The notes: generated by a model from the sequence alone, not told the origin. Positions 1 through 11,332 are shown, counted from the stretch's first letter. The stretch is 64,000 nt of DNA from Thoreauomyces humboldtii (GCA_027596035.1 JADGJA010000001.1:1-64000), one strand, 5' to 3'. Program-made: numbers and translations.

Positions 1-248
1 CCCCCCCCCCTGACGTTCTGGAGGCAGTCATTCTTACCACGAGCAGCAGTGTCAGTCTCCTCTGTCCGCCTTGTCCAGCAGCACACATATCCTCCTCGGA
101 GGAGGACATGCGCAGGCACCGAGCCTCTTGTCCTCACCGCTGGAAACGGTGGAGGAGGGGCGGTCTCGACCATCCAGCAACACCAGCGCACTCGTCTGGC
201 AGACGGGCAGCAGTGTCACCGACGCTACCACGACCGTCTGCCTCGGAC

Positions 249-3113
249 ATGCCGCTCGAGGCCAGCTTGCAACATGCACCAACCGGCGCATGCGGCCGGC
301 GACAACGTAACCATTATACCCGTTCTTCACGGTTACCTTTCATCGGAACGCTTCCCATCGTCTGCATTCTCCTTCTGGCCTGGTCGGGCATGACCAGCGC
401 CGTCGTTCCGCCCCCCGACAACATGCCGGGCACCCACACCGTCAACGTGCTTCTCAAACCCCTCTTTGACGACTCGGCCGCCGAAGAGCTGGCTCACTAC
501 GCCGAGCTGTCGTCCTTGTTTCAGCAACAGACCGGAATCCACATCAACGTGGATCTGGAGCCTCCCGTACGTCACCGACAACCCCGGAGAACCCTGCTTG
601 ACCAGACCCTTTGTTTTTTTTTCTCAAACCTTTTCCGCTTCCCATCCACAGGAAAGCTCGGATCCCATGGATTATTTCAGCACGATCGACCCCATCATCT
701 CGAGGCAGACCGCCACCTGGGACATCATCGCCATCGACTCGGCCTGGGTGGCTCAATGGCCCGACATGTTCACCAACCAATTGCAGCCCGAGTTGAGCTC
801 GGCGGAAACGGAGCAGGCCATCCGTGATCGCACATTTGCCGAGGACCCAGCCTATCTGACGACCGATGCTGCAGCGGGGGCATTAGGTGCGATGACTTGC
901 TGATATCCCCGTTCAATGTTTCTCGGATTCATGCTAATCTTTAATAAAATCTCAGTCGCGCTACCGATGTGGGCGGATTACGGAGTCGTCCTCGCACGGA
1001 AGGATCTCCTGGATAAATACAACATATCGCTCGCCGGAAGCTTCGCGGAAATGAACGCGGCTTGCCTGAGGATCATGGCTTCAGAAGCTCAGCGGGACCT
1101 GCAGTGCTTCGTCGGAGGGATGGATGGTGAGTTTGGGGGATCCTCCATGGTTCTTGAAATGAAGAATACCATCTAACGTCAGTTACTTGGTCAGGATCCG
1201 ACGTGGTCGAGTTGTTCGCAGAATGGATCTACACCAACAACTCAACTCCGCTCATCCAGTTTGGTCAGCAACCCAGCTTCGACACCACTCGCAACCGTGA
1301 GCTTATTGGGCGATATCAGACGTGGATCCAGAACAACAACTTCATCTCGCAGAGAGCGCAGTTGTTTGACAGCGGAGCGGCGCTGTCCGTGTGGCTGGCG
1401 GGAGGGACCATCTTTTACCGAGGGAGAGCTTCGGTTCTCCTGCGCACTTACCAAGCTTGGGCGAACAAGACGTACAGGCTCGCTCTGCTGTCGGGAAACA
1501 ATCCCGGCGCGATCAGCCCGATGGCTTCTGTGCAGGGAGGCTTCCATCTGGCCATGACAAAGTCCGGAAATCAGAACGATACCGAGGTAGCGCTGGCGTT
1601 GCTGTTCTTGACTGGCGAGACGGTGCAGAAGGCACGAGCTTTGAAATTCGGCGCACCGCCTACTCTTGCTTCCTTGAACGCTGGTAAGCTTCACCGCCAG
1701 GCCAGCAGGTCCTTCGTCGGTACTTACTTTTTTGTTGTTTGAACAGATCCGCAGACATGTACTGCGATAAATTGCACTTTGCTCGCCAATCTCGCGCCGT
1801 TTGATCTCCCCAGCACATTCGCTGCTCCTTTGTGGGTGGATGCCGTGTCCGCCATGGCGCCGTACTTCACGGGCATCATCAATGGCTCTTACGACTCGGC
1901 AACGGGGCTCTCACTAGCGACCACAGCTGTCCTGGCTGCTTTTATCGCTGGAAACGCCTCTCCATCTTCGGGGGGCCTGAGCGTCACAGCAGTGATTCTT
2001 CTTTCTGTCCTGCTTCCCATCATAGCCATTGCGCTTGCGATCGGTGCTGCGATCTGTTGCCTACGGCGACGTAAGGCACGCACGGCGAAAAACACATCGA
2101 TCCAGGAGGAGATTGCGATCGGTACCGCTTCCACCGCATTGCCACCGGTGACGGAGCCTAAGCATCACGGCGCGTTCAGTCTGTTCATGCGGCCCGCTCG
2201 GAGGCCCGACGCAACCAACGCGGCAGACTTACAACGACGCGCTACGACTAGCGGAGTCCTCAAGAACCCTCCTCCGCTCGTCGCATCATCTGGTGATTCT
2301 GCACTCACCAGCACCAACGACAACAGTCCCCGGCCATCCGGTCGCGGCCAGGAAGGTGGCAAACTTGTCCCTGCTCCGGCGAGGATGATCCCGGAGATGA
2401 CGAGCATCCCTCCCGTGACCTCCAAAGCGCGGGTACCCACGGTCGCCTTGACGGGGAAGGACTCACCTGCACCCGCCGCACCCGCCGTACCCCCGGTCGC
2501 CTGGGATTATGACCCGACACCTCGAGGTCGGAGCCACGACTACGCACCCGTGGACGACCGCGACCATCACCACCACCCTCACCCCCACCAACAGCCCACC
2601 AACAACACGCGTAACCGAGGAAGTCGATCCGGTCGAAGCAACTCGTCGGGAGATCGTCGGTTCACGGTCATCCACCCCTACAACCCCCTCGTGGGCGACG
2701 AACTCGAACTCCGACCCAACGACGTCGTCTCCGTCCGTCTCGCCTACGACGACGGATACGCCTTCGGATACAACGAGGCCACCTCCACCGCCGGCGTCTT
2801 CCCCCTCGCCTGTCTCCTCCCCGTGGGGATGGAGGTCGGCCTCCCGTCGAGGCTGGAGTCGGGCGCCGACAACTCCCAGACCATGCAGCACGGCGGGGAC
2901 TGGGAGCACGTGGATTCCCTGGAGATGCTCCTGCTGAGCGGCAGGATCACGGAGGGAACGTACCTGGCCCTCAGGAGGGAGCAGGAGGAGGAGTTGAGGA
3001 CCCAGAGACAGATCACGGCCCTGAGGGAACGGTTGGCCGTCGTCAACCTCGACGACGGGGAGAGGAAAAAGCTGCAGAGTCGGTTGGACGCTCTGGAGCT
3101 TGGGGATTGGTGA
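249..3113 (+). CDS. membrane-anchored extracellular solute-binding protein with cytoplasmic SH3 domain
   Basis: Five exons: 249-566, 652-886, 956-1126, 1195-1683, 1747-3113, all with GT-AG introns of 63-85 nt and matching phases, giving 859 aa. A hydrophobic signal segment (LPIVCILLLAW) lies near residues 35-50. Residues about 60-450 resemble bacterial ABC-type family 1 sugar-binding proteins: a TWDIIAIDSAWVAQ segment, then ALPMWADYGVVLARKDLL, then a late GGFHLAMTKSG region. One strong membrane helix follows (residues about 484-510, basic CCLRRRK stop-transfer), then a proline/histidine-rich linker, an SH3 domain (about 709-770, with a GVFPLACL core) and a short charged helix at the C-terminus. 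Inferred role: surface receptor that couples ligand binding outside to SH3 partner recruitment inside. An in-frame ATG at 108 would add 47 aa, so the start is uncertain. Confidence 0.8.
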
Positions 3114-3407
3114 GGGAGGGTTAAGTGGGAATCTGTATCTCAAATGAGGCGGTCGCCCCGAACCCCCCATTTTTTTTTTGTTTTGGGTCCGACAAGAACG
3201 ACGATGCTTGCTTTGACGCCCCTTGTGGCTGGACTGCATTTCTGAGCCTCTGTTCACAACTTACGAGTCCCAGTCATCTTTGCGAAGAACAGATACTTGC
3301 ACTCATCAGAAGCCTCAACGATGACAAAATTCGTGAAAATGAAAGACTGAAACAAAATCAGACTAGCCTGACGGAACCTGGTACTTCGATGGATAGAGAT
3401 CGAAGGT

Positions 3408-4193
3408 CTACCATGGCACAGGCTTGCCAAGGTAGTCGATGAACGCTCCACCTACGGTCTCCTGGGTCGCCCCGTCAAAGACCTCGAGCATGCCCGTGAT
3501 GCTTTCGTCGATGGTCTGCGGTGCCTCCTTCAGACCGAACCCTTGAGCGCCCGTGTTTCCCATCTCCGTCTGCACCCATCCCGGATGCTGAGCCCACGCC
3601 ACGATCCCTTCATCCTTGTGTTCCCCGTTGATGGACTTGACGACAAAGTTGGCAGCGGCCTTGCTGGTCCCGTACGCGGTCCCGCCCGGGTAGTTCCCAG
3701 CCGCCAGCTCCAGCGACCCCGCCGAACTCGACACGACGACGAACTTCCTCGTCTTCCTCTCCTTCAACAGCGGCCAGAACGCCTGGAAGGCGATCAGGGG
3801 ACCTCCGACGTTGACCTTGACGAGATCGTACAGGTCCTCCGGGACGAGGGACGCGACGGGGGATTTTGTGTAGACTCCCGCGTTGGCGACGACCACGTCC
3901 AGCCCGCCCCCGCCAAGACCGTCGCTCCCGGACGTGATGCGGTCGACTTCGGAGGCGACGGATCGGGCGTCGTCCGAGCTCGTGCCTTCGAGTTTCAGGA
4001 CGTGGACGTTGGGGTGCTTGGACGAGAGGGTCTGGAGGGCGGTCGCTGTGGATGGGTTTCGGGCGGTGGCGAAGATGAGGACGTCGGGTCGTGTGGATGC
4101 TAGTCGCTCTGTGAGTGCGAACCCGAGACCTCGGCTGGCTCCTGTGATGAGCCAGTTCGTGGTGGTGGTGGTGGTGGAGGATACTGAAGACAT
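3408..4193 (-). CDS. short-chain dehydrogenase/reductase (SDR)
   Basis: Single-exon gene of 261 aa, the usual length for classical SDRs. The Rossmann nucleotide-binding motif TGASRGLG is near residue 17, NAG near residue 108, a serine in the SSSAGS strand, and the catalytic YGTSK (YxxxK) near residue 170. The arrangement after the active site (HPGWVQTEMG) is typical of the C-factor/norsolorinic-acid-ketoreductase-like group common in fungi. It should be an NAD(P)(H)-dependent cytosolic oxidoreductase; the substrate cannot be read from sequence. The ATG at 4193 is preceded by only non-coding sequence. It converges on the solute-binding-SH3 gene, with 294 bp between the stops. A decayed second copy of its C-terminal region lies about 0.3 kb upstream. 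Confidence 0.9.
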   Translation of the reverse strand: MSSVSSTTTTTTNWLITGASRGLGFALTERLASTRPDVLIFATARNPSTATALQTLSSKHPNVHVLKLEGTSSDDARSVASEVDRITSGSDGLGGGGLDVVVANAGVYTKSPVASLVPEDLYDLVKVNVGGPLIAFQAFWPLLKERKTRKFVVVSSSAGSLELAAGNYPGGTAYGTSKAAANFVVKSINGEHKDEGIVAWAQHPGWVQTEMGNTGAQGFGLKEAPQTIDESITGMLEVFDGATQETVGGAFIDYLGKPVPW

Positions 4194-4487
4194 GATACGT
4201 GGAGATCAAAGGTTGATGGTACGTTGATGATGGGCGTTGTCGATTGCAACCTGCCCTTTTTATGCCGCTATTCCGATTGCTAACCAGTTTCTGCTGTCTA
4301 AAACAATGGGCAGTATTACACACGCTGCTGCTTCGAAGCCGGAAGTCCGAACCGTGAACCCGCGGCGGCTCGGGCTCCTTGGTACTGATTGAGCTATCCG
4401 CCGACCATAGATGAGAACATCACCGGCAATTTTCGACGTCATTGACGGTGGTAGACCTTTGCCTGATCAAGCAACCCAGAGCTCTTC

Positions 4488-4540
4488 TGCAGCCTCCTTG
4501 AGTCCAAATCCTTGCGCTCCCGGAGTTGTCTAGACAATGC
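4488..4540 (-). pseudogene. relic of an SDR C-terminal segment
   Basis: Read on the minus strand, this stretch encodes PGAQGFGLKEAAEE, which matches the GAQGFGLKEAPQT segment of the intact SDR at 3408-4193 and differs at both ends. Stop codons and frame loss follow immediately in the direction of the relic. It is most simply the remnant of a tandem duplication of the neighbouring gene. Confidence 0.6.
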
Positions 4541-5156
4541 AGAGGCGACGGATCATTGCAAAGTACAAAACTCAGATATCTGCCCGAAGGCGTAGCGATA
4601 AGGGAGGATGTGGGATCCCTATGGTTGAGCCGCATCCGACCAGGCTATCTTATTCTCATGCTGATCACCGTCCACCCAGCTCCTACTTGATCTGATCTTG
4701 CGCTTTATCGACAAGGCGACCGTTTTCAGCCCAGGTAACTTCACATCCCCTCTATCTCAAAATCTTCGTATTCTAACCAACGTTTAGATGGGCACATGAA
4801 GATCTCCGAGCTCCAGCCCGTCTTTAAAAAGCCTACTCAGCAAACGATATCTGGAGTCGAACTCACAAGAACATCGTCGGCAAGGTCAGGAAATGCAACG
4901 AGTTTCTTGTCGGCATGATCAAGCTGATCATCGAATGGGACGGGGAAGAAGAACTCGTCTACCACGCAAAATACTTCGGTCGGACTCATGTGCTGACTTC
5001 GGTCGGACACCTTAACCTCCCATTTACATCTCCTCGGACGAGGAAGTCGGTTTGGACGGCGCTGAGACGGCGTTGGGGGCAGAAGAGGAAGCTTGATTTC
5101 CTGAGTTGCGTCTCGTCTTTGTTTTTAATATACGATGCTCAGGCGTACATCAACCG

Positions 5157-5853
5157 TCACGTAACTACCACTAAAAAGGGATGTGGCTGACCCTGTGCAG
5201 TTCGCACCCGCTCTCCAGTCAAGGCTGATGCTTTGCGCGCAGCGAGGATGGTCTCGAGAGAACCACTGTGATTGAGGGCACAAAGTAAAAAAAAGGTCCG
5301 TGAGACACTTATGTACATCGGGAACTCTACGTCCGACGGGGATCTCCCATACGCGGGGAGGGGTGTCAAGCCAGGGAAATCGCCTTTTGCTACGCGTTCG
5401 TGATGCAGCGAGTGCCGGGACACGTCCGTGGGGAGTAGATCAGCTTGGGGTTTCGTGGGACGGGGGACGTTGATCTGAGGAAAGGTAAAAGATGGAAGGA
5501 TTGTAAGCTGACGGGGACGCCTCGACACCGAGGAAGTTGGGATGGACGCTTTCGCAAACCTTCATGTGTTCGATAGCCCAGTCTCTCAACGCAAAGTGAT
5601 CGTAGAAATCGTAGGTTGGTGCAAAGGCACCGATCTGAACTCCCCACATGATATTCTTAACGCAGAGCAGTCTGTCCCGCTGCGTCGGCGGCTGCCACGT
5701 GTTCCTCGAGGGACGAGACGGGATCTCTCGCGACGCTACCACGATGAGAAGAGTTGAATTCATCATGTTTATCGTTCCAGCGTAGGAGATGTTGTATGCA
5801 CGAGAACCTTTTCCTCTCCTGCATTGACCTTGACGAGAACAATATAACATCAT
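5157..5853 (-). pseudogene. possible degenerate or incompletely modelled gene, unknown product
   Basis: Two overlapping minus-strand open stretches (5440-5853 and 5157-5528) have protein-like composition: a hydrophobic INMMNSTLLIVVAS run, then WQPPTQRDRLLCVKN and an aromatic-rich section. An intron-like segment (GTGTCG ... TTTCCTCAG, about 5470-5535) lies between them, but splicing it does not keep the frame. I do not recognise the family. It could be a broken membrane-enzyme gene or the middle of a gene with exons I did not find. Confidence 0.3.
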
Positions 5854-6397
5854 TTGAAGTAGTTAAATACCGCGACCAACGACTCCACAACCAACATAGC
5901 ATCGTTGAGTACCTCCAGCCTCAATAACTTTCTGGTAGCACTGGAACTTTTCTGTCCAAAAGCCGAAAAACGTCCAAAATGCCCTACTGTGAAAACCCCT
6001 AATAAAGTCCATTCCGTAATATCTGGCACGTCAGGCACGTCAGCTCATGATGGCTCAAACCTGTAGTGGCTTTTCCGGCGGAATCTCTCATTGTGAAAGA
6101 TTGATCACACCAATCAGGAAGACCGACCTCCGGATGCCAACGGACCTGCTGCCATCTCAGGACGACATTTAGGTATGGCCGGCAGTCATCCTCGGCTTAG
6201 AATTGTCGGTACCGACTGCAACGTTGCATCTTCAGACGCCATTACAAGCGTCCTGAGTGCCGTTCACGGTGAGTTATGAAAGCAGCGCTAGGGGCCTGTA
6301 CCGGTACGAACGCGCGTCAAGCTCGCCTATTGGACATATGGACGGGTGAAACGAGGTTCTCTAGCAGGCTCTTATACGGTTCTCTATCCTATCCTAT

Positions 6398-7720
6398 CTA
6401 AACTGCGAGGGCTGGAGTTGTGATGATGTTCTTCGAACGCAAAAACTCAGCAGTCTGCAACAGCTTTGGATCACAATTGCCGATCATGGGTGACTTGTCG
6501 GCGTAGAAGCACTGGCCGATGACGAACGTCTTCCCATGACGCCCGCACCTCAGCGACGCAGAGTCCTCGCAGTTGATCGCAACGCGCACGCCGCCCTCGG
6601 GCTCGTCGGCTATGGGCTCCACTAAGCTCCGGAGGGCGGAGGCCTTGGTGGACACGTCGGTCGGCGAGAGGTTATCTCGCTGCGTGCGGACGGAAGACAC
6701 GGTCAGCCGAGAGAGGTAGTCCTCGTAGTAGTAACGTCGCGTCGTAACGATGGGCTTGACGACCCTCTGAAGGTAGGATTGACGTACGTAGAAGAAGTTG
6801 AACCACATCCAGCCGGCTGGAGCCGCCGAGGCGCCGACTTTTTCGACCTCTGGATGCGAGTCGAAGATGTCGAGCGCGAGCTTCCAGTTTGCTATGACGG
6901 TCGCGAAGAGATTCACGTCGTCCCCCGTGCGGTTGATGGCTCCTCCCGAGTTGATCATGCCCTTGGAGTGGAAGTAGAGGAAGATGTGCCTCTCGTCGAT
7001 CGGGAGGAGCTCCTCGGAATGGGATGACGAGGTGAGACCGGTGGTCGCCAAGGTGTGCAGGAGGCTGATGCCGGGGTACTCAAAGAGATTCCCCCAGGTG
7101 AGCGTGATCTGAGCTTGCGGCATGATGTTGTGGATGATGTGTTGAGCTTCTTCGGCAATGCCGGAGTGCTGTTCCTCGACGGGAACTTGCATGGCTACAT
7201 AAAATGCCGTCATATTGGGCCCGGTCGTCCTCAGATCCCGCATCTGCGCGTCCAGGACCATCTTCCAACGCCTGTCGCCGGTTGCTTTGGTGACATGGCA
7301 CATGTAGACTGCCGTGATTTTCAGCTCGTCACTATTACTACTACTACTACTACTACTGGAAGTAGGTAACGTTAGCTGCTCGGGAGAAAGGCGTGGTGCC
7401 GAGGTGCCAGCGGGTTGTGGGCCAGACCAGAAAACATAGTAGGCGGCGAGCACCAGGAAGTAGCCTCCTGCTAGTACGAGGATGACGCGGATCGTTCTGC
7501 TGCTAAAGAGGCCGAAGCCGCACGCTAGGCTTGCTGGGGCGGGGCCGCCCTTGGACACTGCTGGTTGTGGCGAGTAGGGCTTTGGCAGCAATTCGACTTC
7601 ATCGTCGTCCTGGGTGCGTGATGACATGTTCCGAGTGACGAGGCTGAACGGGCAGCAGTTGGGGAATCTCTGCGCTGGGAATCTCTGTGTGAACTGTACT
7701 GTAGCAGTCGTCAGGAGCAA
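6398..7720 (-). CDS. type II membrane protein, putative glycosyltransferase
   Basis: Single-exon ORF of 440 aa; an in-frame ATG at 7627 (409 aa) is an equally good start. The layout is type II: a short cytoplasmic tail, one membrane helix (IRVILVLAGGYFLVLAAYYVF, residues about 78-98), a serine-rich stem, then a luminal domain. The luminal part carries IFLYFHSKGM and a later AGWMWFNFFYVRQSYL segment. These resemble the HSKG and GNFWWA blocks of a poorly characterised glycosyltransferase-like family seen in algae and protists; that comparison is from memory and not searched. The likely site is the Golgi. Donor and acceptor sugars are unknown. Confidence 0.75.
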   Translation of the reverse strand: MLLTTATVQFTQRFPAQRFPNCCPFSLVTRNMSSRTQDDDEVELLPKPYSPQPAVSKGGPAPASLACGFGLFSSRTIRVILVLAGGYFLVLAAYYVFWSGPQPAGTSAPRLSPEQLTLPTSSSSSSSSNSDELKITAVYMCHVTKATGDRRWKMVLDAQMRDLRTTGPNMTAFYVAMQVPVEEQHSGIAEEAQHIIHNIMPQAQITLTWGNLFEYPGISLLHTLATTGLTSSSHSEELLPIDERHIFLYFHSKGMINSGGAINRTGDDVNLFATVIANWKLALDIFDSHPEVEKVGASAAPAGWMWFNFFYVRQSYLQRVVKPIVTTRRYYYEDYLSRLTVSSVRTQRDNLSPTDVSTKASALRSLVEPIADEPEGGVRVAINCEDSASLRCGRHGKTFVIGQCFYADKSPMIGNCDPKLLQTAEFLRSKNIITTPALAV

Positions 7721-8109
7721 CGTTCGTATAAATCCGCTTAGGGGTAGAGAACGAAGAAAGGGGGCCTTACCGTTTGGCCCCCGAAACGCGGAGCGCAGAG
7801 CCGCCGCCGCAAGCCGCAGACCCTCATGCCGGTACCGGTACCGGTATCATGAGTTCGAGCGGTTCGACAGGTATGGTTCGGTGGTGCGGAGTTTGGGTTG
7901 TTGAACCGTTGTTCTGTGCCTCCGTTTGGAATGGGTTTGCCTAACCCAAACCTGAAAACCCCCAACACATCGGAGTCAGACACCATCGTCCCAGGCGCCC
8001 CTCCAGATGCCCGAACTGGAGATGCAAAATGGTCAAGAAAACCCTCCCCTGACCACCACCCTACCCGGATGATCAGCATACGATCTGCTACCCCATCTTT
8101 CTCAGGACA
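7721..8109. other. intergenic region, divergent promoters
   Basis: Shared upstream region between the minus-strand glycosyltransferase-like gene and the plus-strand polytopic gene. It contains a short GGTACC/CCGGTA iteration at about 7828-7848. No TATA box or RNA gene seen. Confidence 0.5.
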
Positions 8110-10171
8110 ATGGACTGGACCCGCCGTAAGATATCCGCCTGCCCGCTTTCCCCCTTCTTACCCGCGCCCCCCGTCTAACTGGCACTTTCTTGCCTACCTT
8201 CTACCAAAACAGTAGCCGCGGAAACATCCAGATTTCCCTCTCACAAGTTTACGCAGGAAGTCGAGAGTCAGCATGAGGACGAGGACCATGTTCCAGCATC
8301 ACCCACGTTCGACGTCAAGGCTGTCCAGGCCCCTTTGATGCACGAACCCTTGGCGAGACAGACAACGGGTCCTGCTGCCATTCACTGGTTCACTGGGAGG
8401 TTCAAGGATCTCAAATTGGAAAGGCAGTGAGTTGTTCCGAGAGACAGAGAGGCGCAAAGCGCATCAGCCAGCACGGGGCTCGAAGGAGTTGTGTGCACTC
8501 ATCGATTGGGAAATGGTAGGTTCAACGCGCATATCCATCCCTTGTGGAGAAGTACGAACCTAGCGGGTCTAGGTAAAGAGGAATTTCTTTGGCCCGGTCC
8601 CTTCGCTGCCAGTTCGAATGACTCTTGTATCCTGTTTTCCAGCCATCCTTGAAGCAGCTCTTATCTTCGTCGGAGTTAGCGGTGCGTTGGATCCCGTCTA
8701 TGTGTCCTGGTACGGCCTTGACGTGGCGATCGGCATATCCATCGTTGTTGTGGCCATCCCTCAGTTGGCCATGCTTCCGCTCCTTTATCAAGCTTGGACA
8801 GATCGCCCCGGTCTCTCACCCAGAGCGACATCCATGGTCATCCTCACCGCCTGCGGACTGTGTCTGACAGTCTTGTTTCCGGGGCTGGATGTGCTGGCTC
8901 TGAAGAGAGGGGTCGCTACCGTAGAAGAATTGCTGAGAAATACGAGGGGAAGAGTTCCCATCGAGATGGGAAGCATGTGGATCGTGATAACGGGCCTGCA
9001 AACGGAGGTGAGCAGCAAACGAAGTGGCGGTAACATAACACGGCTGGCGTAGATGCTTACAGTCCGTCCCGTCGGTTTCCCTTCTCAGTACAGATATAAA
9101 GTGGGAATGTTGTTGTTGTATCTCATCGGATTCCGGCTCGTTTTCCGGACGGCTTTCTGCAGCGAACTCTTCACCCAGGACTTTGGTTCGACGGTCCAGA
9201 TCTTTCTGTCGACCGCTTACATCCCGACCATCCGAGCTCGAGAACGGATGAACAAGGAAAGCTACAGCTCCCACCGACCTAGTCGAAATGAGTTGGCTTT
9301 CGATCCGTCGTCGATCGACTCCCTCCACGAGCAGCAACCCTCCTTGATCCCGACGCGGGGGATCAGAAGTCGGACAAGGGCGGGACTGATCAAGTACTGG
9401 CGGTTCTTTCAGGATCAGACGTTCAAAGATCCTGGGAAGGAGGTAGCCTTTCGTATCTACTTTTCGAAGGCCCTCGTCACCGACACGAGACTGATGTACA
9501 TGTTCGCATGCGGTTCCTCGATGGCATCGACTGCGACGCTCCTCGTGACGTACGGAACGACCGAGTCAGTGGCAGCCCCGGCGTTCGGATACCTTGCCTA
9601 CTTCATCCCAGCCTCCTGCATCTTCGGCTTCATCACCACCTTCATCCCACCGCTCGGACCGCTCTACCCAGCTCGACAGCAGAGCATGGCGCTCTTCCTG
9701 TACACCGTTCTGTGCGTCATGTCCATCTTCGCCACCAACCTCGTGATATCCACCATCGTCACCTCCGAGGTCGCGTTCGACGTGTACCTGGGGTTTTCGT
9801 GCTTTCGTCTCAGCATCATGATGGCGAGAGCTTCCGCTCCCACCTTTCGAACCCGGTACGCCCTCGTGGCGTTCTTGATCGACGCCCTGAGCACCCTCTA
9901 CGCGAGCATGACGGCCAGGAAGCTTCAACATGGGATGGTGGTCGCGACCCTGTTCCTGACGGTCACGCTGATGGCGGGATTCGTCATCTCTCCGTGGGGG
10001 GAGAAGGCTCATAGGAGATACTGTCGGACCGTGGTCTGGAGTGGGACGGTCGGGGCTGGAAAGCGGAAGATGAAGCTGGAAAGTAAGATGGACGAAAGGG
10101 AGAAGGGAGAGGGCGAGGGTGAGCCAGAAAGGGAGGTCGTTCTGCGATCGTTAGAGGCCGGCGATGTGTGA
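8110..10171 (+). CDS. polytopic membrane protein with two similar halves
   Basis: Five exons: 8110-8125, 8213-8426, 8520-8572, 8613-9007, 9089-10171. All use GT-AG with consistent phases, giving 586 aa. Exon 1 is only 16 nt and starts at ATG 8110. Each half begins with a soluble F-K-D-x3-E-x2-F motif (FKDLKLERQF near residue 70; FKDPGKEVAFRIYF near residue 340) and continues into about six hydrophobic helices. The same motif-plus-helices arrangement precedes the catalytic part of some chytrid and protist nucleotide cyclases (recalled, not searched), but no cyclase, kinase or GGDEF-like domain is present here. The C-terminal tail is charged (EREKGEGEGE). I cannot assign a function; a sensor or regulator at a membrane is a guess. 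Confidence 0.8.
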
Positions 10172-10331
10172 AATTTTTCTTGTACAGTTACTGCATACCG
10201 ACATTGAGGAAGCTTCCACGTGAGCGTGACAATACACGCTGAGCGGTTTCTACCTGGACTTCCTTTCCGCGCGAATCCCTGAGCAAGTTTTCAACATGTT
10301 TTTTCATTCACCCTTTGCCCGCACATCCTAT

Positions 10332-11332
10332 TTACACAACCGTGTTGGTTGTAGGGGCTCCTGTCGCCGCAGTGGGTGCAGCGGTCCCGGCTGGGTTGTT
10401 GACACCTTCCTCCTTCAGCAACGCCTCAATCTCCTCAGGCTTGTATAGCTTGTACACGACCTTGCCGCTCGAGGAAAGATGAAGGGTCGCAAACTCGACT
10501 AGCGGTGAGAGACAATGATTAGCATACGGCAGGGCCAAGGATGATGGGTACTGCCTGGCCTACGTTTGTCGCTTCCAAGGGTCGTGGTGTCCATGATCTT
10601 GTTCAAGACCTTGATGGCCAGACTTTTTGCCTGTTTGAGATCCATATCCTCGGTGTAGTCCTGCTTCAGGATGCCCTGCGCGTTGGAAGCGCTGGCACCG
10701 ATGCAGGTCGCCTTCCATCCGCTGTAGTTGCCCGATGGGTCCGAGTGATAAAGTTGGAAGCCATGGTCATCGTCGTGACCAGCATAGAGGAAGGAGACTC
10801 CGAACGGACGAAGGCCTGAAGCAAGCAGGTAAGCATCCCGATGGCGGTACATGAAGCGTCCATTTGGACAGTTTCATATGCTCCCTCACCTCCGTACTGC
10901 GTGTAGCCCTGCTTGAGATCGCACAACTTCTGGACGAGTTGCTCCACCGGAATGTTCTCCCCATAAGTGTACAGATACTTTTGCGCCTCCAGTCTCGAAT
11001 GCCCGACCAGCGTGTTTGCATCGCTCGTGTACCCTGCCACGGCGCAACACGCGTGGTCGGTGAGTTGGTAGATCTTCTCGCTGCTGGCGAGCTGCTCCAG
11101 GAGCTTGGAGGACGATTTCTTCTCGGCCACCAGCACCACACCGTCGGTCGCAAGGATGCCCAGCGTGGTTCCGGCATGAGAGATCGCCTCCATTGCGTAT
11201 TCAACCTGGTAGAGGCGACCTGTGAAGAAAGGAGGTCAGTCGATTGCCTCGGACGCGCGCGACGATCTTGGGAAGAACGGCGTTACCCTCTGGAGAGAAG
11301 ATGGTGGTTCGGGAGTCGTAACGTCGAGCCAT
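10332..11332 (-). CDS. PRE9: 20S proteasome subunit alpha type-4 (alpha3)
   Basis: Four exons on the minus strand: 11287-11332, 10890-11219, 10564-10815, 10332-10498; all junctions are phase 1, total 264 aa. The N-terminus [16 protein letters not shown] continues into [12 protein letters not shown], the alpha-subunit signature that closes the gate of the core particle. [11 protein letters not shown] and the GNYSGWKA segment are alpha-4 hallmarks. The tail is Ala/Thr/Pro-rich rather than the lysine/glutamate-rich tail of animals. Like all alpha subunits it should be non-catalytic and form part of the outer ring. It is divergent from RPN3, with 416 bp between the two start codons, so the pair may share a control region. 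Confidence 0.96.

Larger units (their letters stand above)
4194..6397. other. gene-poor tract with decayed coding fragments
   Basis: About 2.2 kb without an intact gene. It holds an SDR relic (about 4488-4540, minus), a plus-strand open stretch ending near 5190 whose only notable feature is a charged EWDGEEELVYHAKYF segment that I cannot assign, and a possible broken minus-strand gene (about 5157-5853). The rest (5854-6397) shows no coding signal to me. Confidence 0.6.

Noticed and set aside
108..248. Upstream in-frame extension of the solute-binding-SH3 protein from ATG 108
   Set aside because: It would add 47 Arg/Ser/Pro-rich residues before the signal sequence; ATG 249 gives a more normal signal-anchor N-terminus. 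Kept as an alternative only.
2463..3257. 264-codon minus-strand frame under the SH3 exon
   Set aside because: Composition (Val/Gly/Arg runs) is the shadow of the plus-strand coding sequence; no family features.
3610..4323. 237-codon minus-strand frame overlapping the SDR
   Set aside because: Arg/His-rich shadow in another frame of the same strand; the SDR frame explains the region.
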